Part shown: one piece after another, positions 1 through 7,940 of the stretch
Position numbering within the stretch: the stretch's first letter is position 1
How the letters are laid out: the number at the start of each line of letters is the position of its first letter
From: Clostridiales bacterium UBA4080
Lineage (GTDB): Bacteria; Bacillota; Clostridia; Lachnospirales; Vallitaleaceae
Direction: 5' to 3'
NCBI GenBank assembly: GCA_002381865.1
Contig: DFYO01000038.1
Location: 1-21,328 of the forward strand
DNA length: 21,328 nt
Position numbers and translations under genes: made by a program
The notes under the pieces: model-generated
Told to the model about the DNA's origin: nothing
Seen by the model: the letters and a program-made list of their open reading frames with translations, nothing else
The model's database searches: none

Positions 1-61
1 AATTTTATTTACCTGTCAAAGCTGTAACTATATTAAATAAAATTAGTTTATTAAGGCCTTT

Positions 62-160
62 TCAATTGATAGCCATAAGTGTTCGAATATCACATTTTTT
101 TAAATTGCGTACTATCGTTTGAATTTCACCTCCATATATACTCAAGTTAATATGTTTCAC
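62..160 (-). other. Very short open frame of uncertain status (32 codons)
   Basis: A GTG at 158-160 opens a 32-codon frame ending in TGA at 62-64; its product would contain the stretch IYGGEIQTIVRN. The composition looks protein-like, but no ribosome site precedes the GTG. A perfect GGAGGTG (minus strand, 127-133) lies inside the frame and is not followed by any ATG, GTG or TTG at a usable distance. This may be a decayed gene remnant or chance. I do not recognise it. Confidence 0.15.
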
Positions 161-192
161 CTTTAAAACAATTTTCATCTAAAATATAAAAT

Positions 193-224
193 TGCTTATA
201 AAGATAGTATACTCTCTATAAGCA
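193..224 (-). terminator. Possible terminator hairpin downstream of the chemoreceptor pseudogene
   Basis: Arms 193-200 and 217-224 (TGCTTATA/TATAAGCA) are perfect complements around a 16-nt interval that itself holds the palindrome AGTATACT. On the minus strand the stem is followed by a moderately T-rich stretch (ATTTTATATTTT). It lies about 50 nt past the stop of the broken receptor gene. The long loop and interrupted U tract make this a weak call. Confidence 0.35.
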
Positions 225-271
225 TTTCGTGAAGTAGCTATGGCAACATGTGCTTTTGTTTTTTATATAAT

Positions 272-2165
272 CTATATTGTCTCTTGTACTACAAACTCCC
301 TTGTCATATTATCCAACATTTCAGTATTAGCTTTAAAAATTCCTGATTCACTCTCAATTTTACGCGACAACACTTCAATTTTTTCAATAGCTTCATTTAT
401 TCCCTTTGTCTTGACATTGTTTTTTTGCATTATCATAACTACATCTTCTGCTTTTTCTTCAATTCCCTCTGATGCCTCTTTAACATTATCCATTCTGTCG
501 CTAAGCTCAAAAAGCATATCTTTAAATCTAAAAGTTGCTTCAGTAAACTGCTATAACTCCAAATCCCAAACCATTTTCGCCCGCTCTGGCAGCTTCAATT
601 GTAACGTTTAGTGAAAGCAATTTTGTTTTTTGAGATATACTGATAATGTTTCCAGTTAAACTATATATATCCTTAACGCTTTTTACATTTTCTAATGCTT
701 TCGCCATTTGACTTCTTGTTTTCATATATGCTTTTTCGGTTCTGATTCTTATTTCGTCAGATTCCAGCTTTAATTCTGAGGCTTTTTTATCTGATTCGTC
801 AACCTCCTCCTTAATAACTTTTGCTGATTCACTAACTGTTAAAATTATTTTTTCAATTTTTTTTGTATTTTCCTGAATACTCAAAGATCCTTTCTCCGCC
901 AATAAAATATCTGCTTCTAAATAATCCATCTCTGTTTTAATTGTTTGAATACTGCTATTCATATTATTTATTTTGAAGGTAATACTATTTGAAGCCTCAT
1001 TAATTTTTTTTGAGCTGCTGCATATATTTAAAATAATGTCATGAATCTTAACAAAAAAGCCATTTATACTAGATGCTAAATTAGAAAATTCATCATTACT
1101 TACGACTTTTATTTTTTTGGTCAAATCATAATTCTCAGTAGCGCTTTGTAACTCATTTTGAAGAAATGCCAATGGCTGCCTGATTGATTTTATTATAAGA
1201 CTCAGGGCTCCTCCTGTAAAAGCTATCCCAATAACAAATAATCCTATGATAAATATTAAAAATCTATCATTTAATCTTCCGAATTTTATATTCTGATTAA
1301 CTATTGACTGATTTGCAGCTTCAAGGATTTTTTCTGATATTAGCGACGCACTTAACTGTTTATCACTTACCTTCTGATTTATACTAATTAATTCTTTTAT
1401 ATTTTTTTCATAAATTTCCATAAAATAATTAATTGATTTTGTTTGATTAACATTAATCGAAGTATCAAAAAGCTTTTCTAATTCTTTGATTTCTTGCTTA
1501 ATTTTTGGCATTTCTTTCATTGCTTCGTCAAAGTCGTTTTTATTCATATCTGAAGCATATTTTCCTTCAAGCTGCCTTAAATTTAAAAATCTGTTTAATA
1601 TTGAATTTGATTTATTGATTTGATTTAATTTTTTATTTGCTTGCTCTTGCTTATTTTCTAAAAACAGCACATCGTATTGAAGAGCAAGATTTTTATTCAT
1701 TTTATCTATTACGCCCTTAGTATCCTTAGAACTTTCTTCTAATGTTTTTAGCACTTTAGTCTTATTGCTAATTTCCATTAACGATTCTTTACTTAATTTT
1801 TCATATTCAGTTATAAATCCCTGTAAAATGTCCCCTGTTTTTTTGTCGGATTTTTTAATAGTACTGCTATTTTCCTTAGCTTTTAATAAATATTCTAATG
1901 ACCTTGCAATATTTTTTTCATCATTATCCAAGATAAAGCTTTTTTGATAATAATCAGCATTTAGAATGTTTTTAGTAGCTTCAATTACAGCCTTATTGCT
2001 TTTCTCAAAAGCCTTATACTTACTTAAGTTCACTAAGCTCCCAAATGCAAGCAAAATACATAATCCAAATAACAAAGTATAGCCCAGCAAAATCTTATTA
2101 ACTAATTTGGTATTTTTAATTTTTTCTCTTCCCATATTAATGATTTTTATCATAGTGTCCATCAC
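272..2165 (-). pseudogene. Methyl-accepting chemotaxis protein, disrupted by deletion/frameshift at the signalling tip
   Basis: The upstream frame (540-2165) has a short cytoplasmic start, a membrane helix near residues 24-46, a long helical extracytoplasmic sensor, a second membrane helix near 302-325, a HAMP linker and half of a receptor signalling coiled coil ending in EAARAGENGLGFGVIAV. It then reads Y and stops. The partner half continues in another frame from TEATFRFKDM and ends at 272. The universally conserved residues between GF-VVA and the EAT segment (usually like DEVRKLAERS) are missing, so about 26-32 bp have been lost and the frame shifted. The protein should not couple to CheW/CheA. 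A GTG opens the frame at 2165, but GAGAGG at 2165-2170 best serves the ATG at 2151-2153. No CheR-docking pentapeptide is seen at the C terminus. A sequencing error alone is unlikely because residues are absent as well as out of frame. Confidence 0.8.
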
Positions 2166-2186
2166 CTCTCTATTGTTTTCATTTGT

Positions 2187-2215
2187 ATGCTAACATAGAA
2201 AAATATTCACTACAA
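2187..2215 (-). promoter_or_regulatory. Weak sigma-A-like promoter for the chemoreceptor gene
   Basis: TTGTAG (2210-2215) and TAGCAT (2187-2192, preceded by TG) are separated by 17 bp and lie about 30 bp before the likely ATG. Both boxes are poor matches. I saw no flagellar sigma-D-type promoter here. Confidence 0.25.
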
Positions 2216-2376
2216 TGTCTTAAGGAATAAGATAACCTAAGATTAACCACCCTTTTACAATCAGGCTATTAATTGATTTTTTGTAAACTTTAACCTGTAA
2301 AAAACTTACTTTCTAATAGAATTCAACGCATTTTTCTTTTTGAGCAGAAAATGGTTTTTCCCAAAAAACAAGAATA

Positions 2377-2478
2377 GCGTTCGGTGAACGCGTTTCTCGT
2401 AGAATAGGAAAGTATGGTCCCTTGCAAGCAAGACGAACTTTCCTATTCTACAAAAAAGAACAAGAGAATAATCTCTTG
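2377..2478 (-). repeat. Palindromic intergenic element made of nested hairpins
   Basis: Four paired structures sit in about 100 bp. Going along the minus strand they are: a 7-bp stem CAAGAGA/TCTCTTG (2461-2478) followed by TTCTTTTTT, a good intrinsic terminator; a perfect 15-bp inverted repeat (arms 2437-2451 and 2399-2413) around a 23-nt centre that contains a small CTTG/CAAG hairpin; and a 6-bp stem GCGTTC/GAACGC with a 3-nt loop (2377-2391), followed by a T-rich tract. An open frame at 2306-2494 covers the same stretch, but its translation is low-complexity and lacks a ribosome site, so I treat it as non-coding. The density of hairpins suggests a repeat family or compound terminator; copies elsewhere cannot be checked from one window. 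Confidence 0.55.
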
Positions 2479-2542
2479 CTCTTAATCGTTTCAATTAAGT
2501 ATTATCACTAAAAGTTCAAACAAACTCTTCTATAATAACAAA

Positions 2543-2560
2543 ATGTAATCTAAATTACAT
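2543..2560 (-). terminator. Probable terminator of the cold-shock gene
   Basis: A 7-bp perfect stem ATGTAAT/ATTACAT with loop TTAG starts about 18 nt after the cold-shock stop codon and is followed on the minus strand by TTTGTTATT. The stem is AT-rich and therefore weak; the stronger hairpin at 2461-2478 could act as backup. Confidence 0.45.
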
Positions 2561-2578
2561 CACTTTAATCAATTAAAA

Positions 2579-2779
2579 CTATAGTCTTACTACGTTGATT
2601 GCTTGTGGTCCTTTAGCTCCTTGGCCTACTTCGAATTCAACTTTTTGTCCTTCTTCTAATGTTTTGAATCCGTCTCCTTGAATTGCTGAGAAATGTACGA
2701 ATACATCTTCTTCTCCTTCAACTGAGATAAAACCAAAACCTTTGTCATTTTTGAACCATTTCACTGTACCAATTTTCAT
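2579..2779 (-). CDS. csp: Cold-shock domain protein
   Basis: This is a single-domain OB-fold RNA/DNA-binding protein of the CspA/CspB family, acting as a cytoplasmic RNA chaperone that melts mRNA structure. It has 66 residues, the normal family length. The sequence shows the opening GTVKWFK, RNP1 as KGFGFI, RNP2 as VFVHF, and the closing GPQAINV segment. The start is the ATG at 2777-2779, with GGAGG at 2788-2792 eight bases upstream; a TTG two codons earlier lies too close to that site. The gene has its own promoter just after the upstream gene ends and is followed by hairpins, so it is probably monocistronic and strongly expressed. Which paralogue it is cannot be told from sequence alone. 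Confidence 0.97.
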   Translation of the reverse strand: MKIGTVKWFKNDKGFGFISVEGEEDVFVHFSAIQGDGFKTLEEGQKVEFEVGQGAKGPQAINVVRL

Positions 2780-2820
2780 TAACAAATCCTCCGAAAAAAA
2801 TAAAATAATAGTGTCAACTT

Positions 2821-2849
2821 ATGATAGCATTAATTACACCTATAGTCAA
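2821..2849 (-). promoter_or_regulatory. Sigma-A promoter of the cold-shock gene
   Basis: TTGACT (2844-2849), a 17-bp spacer and TATCAT (2821-2826) give a good vegetative promoter. Transcription should start near 2814, leaving a 5' leader of about 35 nt, much shorter than the long cold-responsive leaders of E. coli cspA. The -35 box directly abuts the stop codon of the upstream EAL gene. Confidence 0.65.
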
Positions 2850-4694
2850 TCAAATTATTTGAAAATGTAATTTTTTTTCTTCCTCGCTATGATTACTATA
2901 TTTAATCCTGCTTTTTACATTGTGTGTATTTTTATATCTAAATAACACCTTATCCTCTTCATTTAAAACTATACAGCTGCTTCCGATAATTTCTTTTGCT
3001 TGTTTTTTAATATCCATAAGGTGTTTTCCTACTTCTTCAACACATCCGAATCTTTTTATACCTCCAATATATACACCTATAGAAGCTGTTGTAATAGATT
3101 CCTCCTCTCCAATTACTTCATAGTTTTTTTCATTTTCTCTCAATATTTCTTTCATATTGCAATCAAACTCTTCTAGAATTTTTTTTATTACAAAAAATAC
3201 ACCGCTAACATTTTCCTGAAGAATAAAAACAAAATCATCCCCTCCAATATGTCCTATAAAGCTCTCAAAAGGAAAATTTCTGCTAATATGCTTTTCTACT
3301 ATTCTCGCTACAGATTTAATAACCTTATCTCCTATTTTATATCCATATTTATCATTAAATCCCTTGAAATTATCTAAATCCAAATAACAAACTGCAACCA
3401 ATTTATTTGTAAAGATATTTTTTGATATTATACTGTTAATGATTCTATTTCCTGGCAGCATTGTAAGCGGATTTAAATTTCTTGCGTAATTGGTTTCCAT
3501 ACTTGTTATCTGCTGCAGTAGACTCTTAACAGAAACAATACCATAGTACTTTTCATTTTTTACTACAATTATATTATCATATGCTTTCTCATTTTCTCTT
3601 TGTGTAATGATATCAGCCACCCTTTTAATAGAAATATTATATTCTACAATAATAGGAAACAAGTCCATCACCTTTTCAATTGGTCTTTTTGCGTAGATTG
3701 AATAACCATATTGAGTTGCCATTTTCGCTTCTAGCTCATGTTTCATAACAATTCCTATTGGTTCAAAAAGCTCATTTATTATAGCTACACCCTCTCTTTT
3801 TCTTTTAGATAAATGCTCTTTAACTGTACTGCACTTCTCATATCCTCTAATTGCAGAAAAAGTATTTGCTATAGCTCCTATCTTACAGCTGCTAATATCA
3901 TATGCCGAAATTGATTCCATGCTGCAATTTATATCCAATATTATATTTTTTATTGTTAATAGCTCTTCTGCTATGTTTGCCTGTGGCCTCTGAATAAAAT
4001 AGCCTTGCCCATAGTTAACGCCTATTCTTATTATAGTTTCGAGTTCTTCTTTTGTTTCAATACCCTCTGCTATTGTTTTAACTCCAGTCATGCCAGCAAA
4101 CTTAACTAGCGCTGTTACCAATGACCTTTTATAAGAGTCTTTATTTACATTTCTGACTAGCTCCATATCAATTTTCATAAATTCAGGCTTTGTATCATTA
4201 ATTCTTGAAAGTCCCGAATACCCGCTTCCTACATCATCAATAGCAATTTTATAGCCTTGCTTTCTATAATTATCCATCAATGTCAAATATTGATTATATT
4301 CTTTAATAACTGCTTTTTCAGTTATTTCAAAAACAATATTTTTTTCGTCCAAGCCTTCACGCTCTAATAGTTTTTTTGTATAACCAAATTCATATTGATT
4401 ATCATTCAGAATATCTGGTTCAATATTAACAAAAAGATATTTATTTTTCTTCATAGTTTTTGCGCCCGCTATAGCAATTTCTCTTGCGATTTTTTCAAGC
4501 TCGAAAATTTTCCCATACTCTCTTGCTAAAGATAGAGCCTCAGAGGGTATAGTTATTTCAGAATCTGGATATCCCCTCATTAACGCTTCATAGCCCATTA
4601 TGTCTCCTGTTTGCAGAGAAATAATGGGCTGGTAATGCATTATTATTGCTTTTTTTTCTATCAAGCTATCGATTTTTTTTGCATTAATATCCAT
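2850..4694 (-). CDS. Cyclic-di-GMP hybrid: EAL phosphodiesterase - CBS-like linker - GGDEF
   Basis: This 614-residue cytoplasmic protein has no membrane helix. Residues about 5-245 form an EAL domain with the expected catalytic set: YEALMR at 35-40, the Asn of FVNIEP, EITE, DDVGSGYS, KID, AEGIE and GQGYFIQRP. It is therefore probably an active c-di-GMP phosphodiesterase. Residues about 265-395 resemble a CBS-type nucleotide-sensing pair. Residues about 400-580 are a GGDEF domain with signature GGDDF (484-488) after LDLDNFKGFNDKYG. The Glu-to-Asp change at the fourth signature position and the lack of an RxxD inhibitory site leave cyclase activity uncertain; it may instead bind GTP and regulate the EAL part. 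GGAAGTG precedes the ATG. It follows the GGDEF gene by 67 bp and probably shares its transcript. Confidence 0.9.
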   Translation of the reverse strand: MDINAKKIDSLIEKKAIIMHYQPIISLQTGDIMGYEALMRGYPDSEITIPSEALSLAREYGKIFELEKIAREIAIAGAKTMKKNKYLFVNIEPDILNDNQYEFGYTKKLLEREGLDEKNIVFEITEKAVIKEYNQYLTLMDNYRKQGYKIAIDDVGSGYSGLSRINDTKPEFMKIDMELVRNVNKDSYKRSLVTALVKFAGMTGVKTIAEGIETKEELETIIRIGVNYGQGYFIQRPQANIAEELLTIKNIILDINCSMESISAYDISSCKIGAIANTFSAIRGYEKCSTVKEHLSKRKREGVAIINELFEPIGIVMKHELEAKMATQYGYSIYAKRPIEKVMDLFPIIVEYNISIKRVADIITQRENEKAYDNIIVVKNEKYYGIVSVKSLLQQITSMETNYARNLNPLTMLPGNRIINSIISKNIFTNKLVAVCYLDLDNFKGFNDKYGYKIGDKVIKSVARIVEKHISRNFPFESFIGHIGGDDFVFILQENVSGVFFVIKKILEEFDCNMKEILRENEKNYEVIGEEESITTASIGVYIGGIKRFGCVEEVGKHLMDIKKQAKEIIGSSCIVLNEEDKVLFRYKNTHNVKSRIKYSNHSEEEKKLHFQII

Positions 4695-4761
4695 TAGTTC
4701 ACTTCCTTTCCCTTTCTTAATATAGCAAATAAAGGTAAAAAGAAAATAAAGCTAAGGTTAA

Positions 4762-6396
4762 TTATTCATTGCTACTGCCAATAACTTGATTTTTACCTGC
4801 ACTTTTAGCAAGATACAGATTCTGGTCCGCTAATTCAATAAGCTCTGCTGCTGATTGCGAAGAGGGCTTTAGAAGATGATATACTCCTATACTTACGGTA
4901 ATATCAAGTCCTGTTTTATCTAATATTCCCTGGTTTATTTTAATTCTGATTTTATCAGCTAGCTCAATTGAGCTTTCCTTTGAAAGCCTTCTGGCAATAA
5001 GCATAAACTCTTCTCCGCCATATCTTCCGGCAATATTCTCTTCATTGTTAAAGATAGTTTTTAATACATCTGCACACGCCTTAATTACTTCATCTCCCTT
5101 TGCATGTCCAAAATTATCATTTACTGCCTTGAAATTATCGAGGTCAAGCATCATAACTGCTATTTGCTTGATTCGTCTATTCTTAACAAACTTCTTAAGT
5201 ATCTCAATGATATGCTTGTGATTTAACAAATCCGTCATACTGTCATTCTTAGAATTTTTAATCATATTCTCTATATCATCTTTGTTCAAGCTTGCAAATC
5301 TCGTATAATAGTAAATTATTCCTGCCAGCATAATAATCATCAAAATATTGAAAAATATTATTCTGCCATTATAATAAACAGTATTATTATTTACAACATA
5401 AACCAAATACCAATTATTCTTTACTAGCTGTGTGATATATAATGTATGATTTTTTTCATTTCTCACCTCATATTCCAAAGGGAACTTGTTTTTATAATAT
5501 TTTATCCCATATTTTTTTTGGAATACCTCCGCAACACTGTTAATTCCTTCACTGCTCATATTTTCACTAAAAACTATTTGTTCAGAAGCATCAATTACAT
5601 ACATATCTTTGTTTTTCATTACAGTATTCGTTTTTTCCTGTAAATTTTTACAATTATATGTTGATGTTAATATCCCTTGGATTTTGTCGTTTTCAACTAC
5701 AGGTATTGCCGTTGTAAGCAAAACATTTTTTGCAGAGTCCAATGATGTCCTGTCCCATCCTTCTTCAGGATCAAATTGAGGATCTGTCTTATCTAATTCC
5801 TGTATTCTCTTAATCAAGCTATCTACATTGCTAAAAATTTGCTTGTAATCAACAGTCTTTTCTCCAATTTCTATATAGGGAAAATACGTTACGTACTTAT
5901 TTTTAGAATAATATACCGTATTTATTTCTTCAGCAAGCTCTCTTTGAATAATATTCTGCATCTTAAAAAAAGAAAAAATTCCTGTTATTTCTTTTTTTAA
6001 ATCACTGCTTGCACTATCCCATTTTCCATACATAAGTACATTTCCAATATCATCCTTTTTCTCAAGCTTTGCTTCATCTAAAATAGAAACATTCTCCTTT
6101 TCCAGATAAATACTATTCTTCATTATATTATCTTCAGAGTTAAGCTCTTTGTTACTAAGGTATTCTTCTAAGGTTTTTTTCTGTAGTAAAAGATTCAAAT
6201 GCATATCATCTAAAATCTTATTCACTGCATTTGCATCAGAAAAAACCGCCTTTCCTGCTTCTAGCTCCATTTCTCTTTTTATATATTTTCTCTCTTCAAT
6301 AAAGTATGAGTTGACACCCCACATTATTATTAGTGAAAATAATACAAATCCTAGTAATAGTACCTTTCCCGATTTTGAATAACCTTTTGTATCCAT
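4762..6396 (-). CDS. Membrane-bound diguanylate cyclase with extracytoplasmic sensor
   Basis: This 544-residue protein has a membrane helix near residues 12-30, a sensor of about 310 residues outside the membrane that resembles a Cache-type ligand-binding domain, a second helix near 345-365 and a C-terminal GGDEF domain from about 385. The catalytic signature is GGEEF (460-464), with LDLDNFKAVNDNFGH upstream, so it should make c-di-GMP from two GTP. The product-inhibition RxxD motif is absent before the signature (NEENIAGRY stands there), suggesting weak feedback control. The start ATG has GAGGAG about eight bases upstream. It begins only 24 bp after fabV and precedes the EAL hybrid, so synthesis and breakdown enzymes appear to be co-transcribed. 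The ligand is unknown. Confidence 0.9.
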   Translation of the reverse strand: MDTKGYSKSGKVLLLGFVLFSLIIMWGVNSYFIEERKYIKREMELEAGKAVFSDANAVNKILDDMHLNLLLQKKTLEEYLSNKELNSEDNIMKNSIYLEKENVSILDEAKLEKKDDIGNVLMYGKWDSASSDLKKEITGIFSFFKMQNIIQRELAEEINTVYYSKNKYVTYFPYIEIGEKTVDYKQIFSNVDSLIKRIQELDKTDPQFDPEEGWDRTSLDSAKNVLLTTAIPVVENDKIQGILTSTYNCKNLQEKTNTVMKNKDMYVIDASEQIVFSENMSSEGINSVAEVFQKKYGIKYYKNKFPLEYEVRNEKNHTLYITQLVKNNWYLVYVVNNNTVYYNGRIIFFNILMIIMLAGIIYYYTRFASLNKDDIENMIKNSKNDSMTDLLNHKHIIEILKKFVKNRRIKQIAVMMLDLDNFKAVNDNFGHAKGDEVIKACADVLKTIFNNEENIAGRYGGEEFMLIARRLSKESSIELADKIRIKINQGILDKTGLDITVSIGVYHLLKPSSQSAAELIELADQNLYLAKSAGKNQVIGSSNE

Positions 6397-6420
6397 AGAT
6401 ATGCTCCTCTCTTATTTCTA

Positions 6421-7587
6421 TTAGCTTATATCTATATCTTCCTCGTAATTAACTTGCTGAACATTAAAACCAAATAATTTGTAAAATTCATCCCTATACC
6501 CATCTAAATCTAAAATCTCTTCAAGATTATCCTGATTCATTTTTCCCCAAGCCTCTATTACTTCTTTCTGAACATCTTCTCTCATTTCCCAATCATCCAC
6601 TCTTATTCTGTTTTTTTCATCAACTATTATGTTTTCTCTAAGTATTTTGTCTGAGAACATTCTGTATATCTGTTCAATACAGCCTTCGTGTATTCCCTTA
6701 GCTTTCATTATTTTGTATAAAACAGAAATATATAAAGGCACTACAGGAATTGCTGAGCTGGCTTGAGTAACCAGCGCTTTATTTACAGAAACATACGCCT
6801 TTAGTTTATTATTTTTGTACTTCTCGTTCATCTCCAACGCCTTTGCCTCAAGATGCTCTTTTGCTTTTCCGATACTGCCATCACGGTATATTGGAAATGT
6901 CAGCTCTGGCCCTATATAAGAATAGGCAATTGTAATTGCTCCTTCTGCAAGAAGTTTTTCTTTTATTAAAGCATCAATCCACAACTCCCAATCTTCTCCT
7001 CCCATAACCTTAACTGTTCCTTCAACCTCCTCAGGAGTTGCTGGTTCAAGAGTAATTTTTGACATTTCTCCTGTCATAAAATCTATAGTTGTATTTGTAT
7101 AGCTTGTTTTTAATGGCTTTAATACTGAATAATAGGTTTCTCCAGTTATTGGATCAATTCTTCTAGGTGAAGCCACACTATATATAAGCATATCAATTTC
7201 ACCGAGATTTTCCCTAATATAAGTGATAACCTCTTCTTTAGTCTGATTTGAAAAAGCATCTCCATTAAAGCTTTTTGATAATAAGCCTGCACTTTTAGCA
7301 ATTTCATCAAATGCCTTAGTATTATAATATCCTGCAGTTCCTGTTTTTTTATCCGTAGGAAGTTTTTCATATGATACATTAATAGTAACAGCATCAAAAG
7401 CAAATGCCGCGGTAATTCTTGATGCCAACCCAAAACCTGTTGAACCTCCAATAACAAGGACTTTTTTAGGACCATCTAGCTTCCCAAGCTTTTCTACATA
7501 TTCCTTTTGCATTTCAACATTTTTTTTGCATCCGGCAGGATGTGCTGTTGTGCAAATAAATCCTTTTACCTTTGGTTGAATAATCAT
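6421..7587 (-). CDS. fabV: Trans-2-enoyl-CoA / enoyl-ACP reductase, FabV type
   Basis: This is an NADH-dependent reductase of the FabV/Ter family, reducing the trans-2 double bond of enoyl-ACP (fatty acid synthesis) or crotonyl-CoA (butyrate-type fermentation). It has 388 residues, close to the family's roughly 400. The N terminus shows GFICTTAHPAGC, the nucleotide-binding loop VIGGSTGFGLASR (45-57), SVASPRR (137-143) and the family's Tyr-x8-Lys catalytic pair as Y234 and K243 in IYRDGSIGKAK. The start ATG follows AGAGGTG. Sequence alone does not tell ACP from CoA preference. It is the first gene of a probable operon with two c-di-GMP enzymes, an unusual setting. A promoter lies upstream at 7645-7673. 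Confidence 0.95.
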   Translation of the reverse strand: MIIQPKVKGFICTTAHPAGCKKNVEMQKEYVEKLGKLDGPKKVLVIGGSTGFGLASRITAAFAFDAVTINVSYEKLPTDKKTGTAGYYNTKAFDEIAKSAGLLSKSFNGDAFSNQTKEEVITYIRENLGEIDMLIYSVASPRRIDPITGETYYSVLKPLKTSYTNTTIDFMTGEMSKITLEPATPEEVEGTVKVMGGEDWELWIDALIKEKLLAEGAITIAYSYIGPELTFPIYRDGSIGKAKEHLEAKALEMNEKYKNNKLKAYVSVNKALVTQASSAIPVVPLYISVLYKIMKAKGIHEGCIEQIYRMFSDKILRENIIVDEKNRIRVDDWEMREDVQKEVIEAWGKMNQDNLEEILDLDGYRDEFYKLFGFNVQQVNYEEDIDIS

Positions 7588-7644
7588 AGTACACCTCTTT
7601 ATATTTTTATTGAATTTGATTTGATTGTCAAAGCATTCCTACTA

Positions 7645-7673
7645 ATAATATACTTTTTTTTGACAATAATCAA
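7645..7673 (-). promoter_or_regulatory. Promoter of the fabV-GGDEF-EAL operon
   Basis: TTGATT (7668-7673), a 17-bp spacer containing a run of eight A residues, and TATTAT (7645-7650). Predicted start near 7638, giving a leader of about 50 nt. A perfect TTGACA also occurs at 7626-7631, but its -10 partner would put the start at the ribosome site, so I prefer the upstream pair. The promoter lies just after the stop codon of the preceding small gene. Confidence 0.55.
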
Positions 7674-7680
7674 TAGCTTT

Positions 7681-7860
7681 CTATTCACTATGCTTAGGCG
7701 TATAGAAAGCACAATCCATCCCGGCACTTTTTCGAACTACCAAACACGGCATTTCTTTCGACTTAAATCCGAAATATTTACACCCCTTTGGCCTTATAGT
7801 ATCCCATGTAACATAGTAATAATTGCAGCCAACACAGCTTTTAACTTCTTTTTTATCCAT
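7681..7860 (-). CDS. Small five-cysteine protein, possible zinc binder
   Basis: A 59-residue protein with cysteines at 9, 12, 27, 39 and 50 (SCVGC, KGCKYFGF, MPCL, MDCAFY), a pattern that suggests a small zinc- or metal-binding fold. I recall similar short clostridial proteins of unknown function, some of them loosely annotated as uracil-DNA glycosylase, but this one has no glycosylase motif and is too small. The ATG at 7858-7860 has no ribosome site. A TTG two codons earlier also opens the frame, but the predicted transcription start falls on the ATG, so a leaderless mRNA is likely. It is divergent from the VOC gene and precedes fabV, which has its own promoter. Confidence 0.7.
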   Translation of the reverse strand: MDKKEVKSCVGCNYYYVTWDTIRPKGCKYFGFKSKEMPCLVVRKSAGMDCAFYTPKHSE

Positions 7861-7866
7861 ATTCAA

Positions 7867-7895
7867 ATACTAACAAATTATTCCACAATGGGCAA
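7867..7895 (-). promoter_or_regulatory. Promoter for a leaderless mRNA of the small cysteine protein
   Basis: TTGCCC (7890-7895), a 17-bp spacer and TAGTAT (7867-7872). Only six bases separate the -10 box from the ATG, which puts the predicted transcription start on the start codon. This matches the absence of a Shine-Dalgarno site. Confidence 0.5.
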
Positions 7896-7940
7896 GTATT
7901 AATATTTACTCTTATCGCTTCAATTTACCCTTCTTGCCCA
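7889..7940. promoter_or_regulatory. Inverted repeat TGGGCAAG/CTTGCCCA joining two divergent -35 boxes
   Basis: Perfect 8-bp arms at 7889-7896 and 7933-7940, separated by 36 bp. Each arm contains the TTGCCC -35 box of one of the two divergent promoters. They could be operator half-sites for one regulator controlling both sides, or simply similar promoter boxes. Confidence 0.4.

Noticed and set aside
540..548. Programmed ribosomal frameshift in the chemoreceptor
   Set aside because: No slippery heptamer is present, and about ten conserved residues are missing across the junction, which frameshifting cannot restore.
2306..2494. 62-residue minus-strand open frame
   Set aside because: It runs through the hairpin-rich element, has no ribosome site and gives a low-complexity F/L/R/K-rich product. 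The inverted repeats explain the sequence better.
7146..7475. 109-residue minus-strand frame inside fabV
   Set aside because: It is a second frame of the clearly functional fabV gene, Leu-rich and without a start signal.
7626..7631. Perfect TTGACA as the main fabV -35 box
   Set aside because: A matching -10 box would put the transcription start at the ribosome site; the TTGATT/TATTAT pair upstream is better placed.
7507..7902. 131-residue plus-strand open frame
   Set aside because: It overlaps the start of fabV, its promoter and the small cysteine gene in antisense, with no ribosome site and no recognisable motif.
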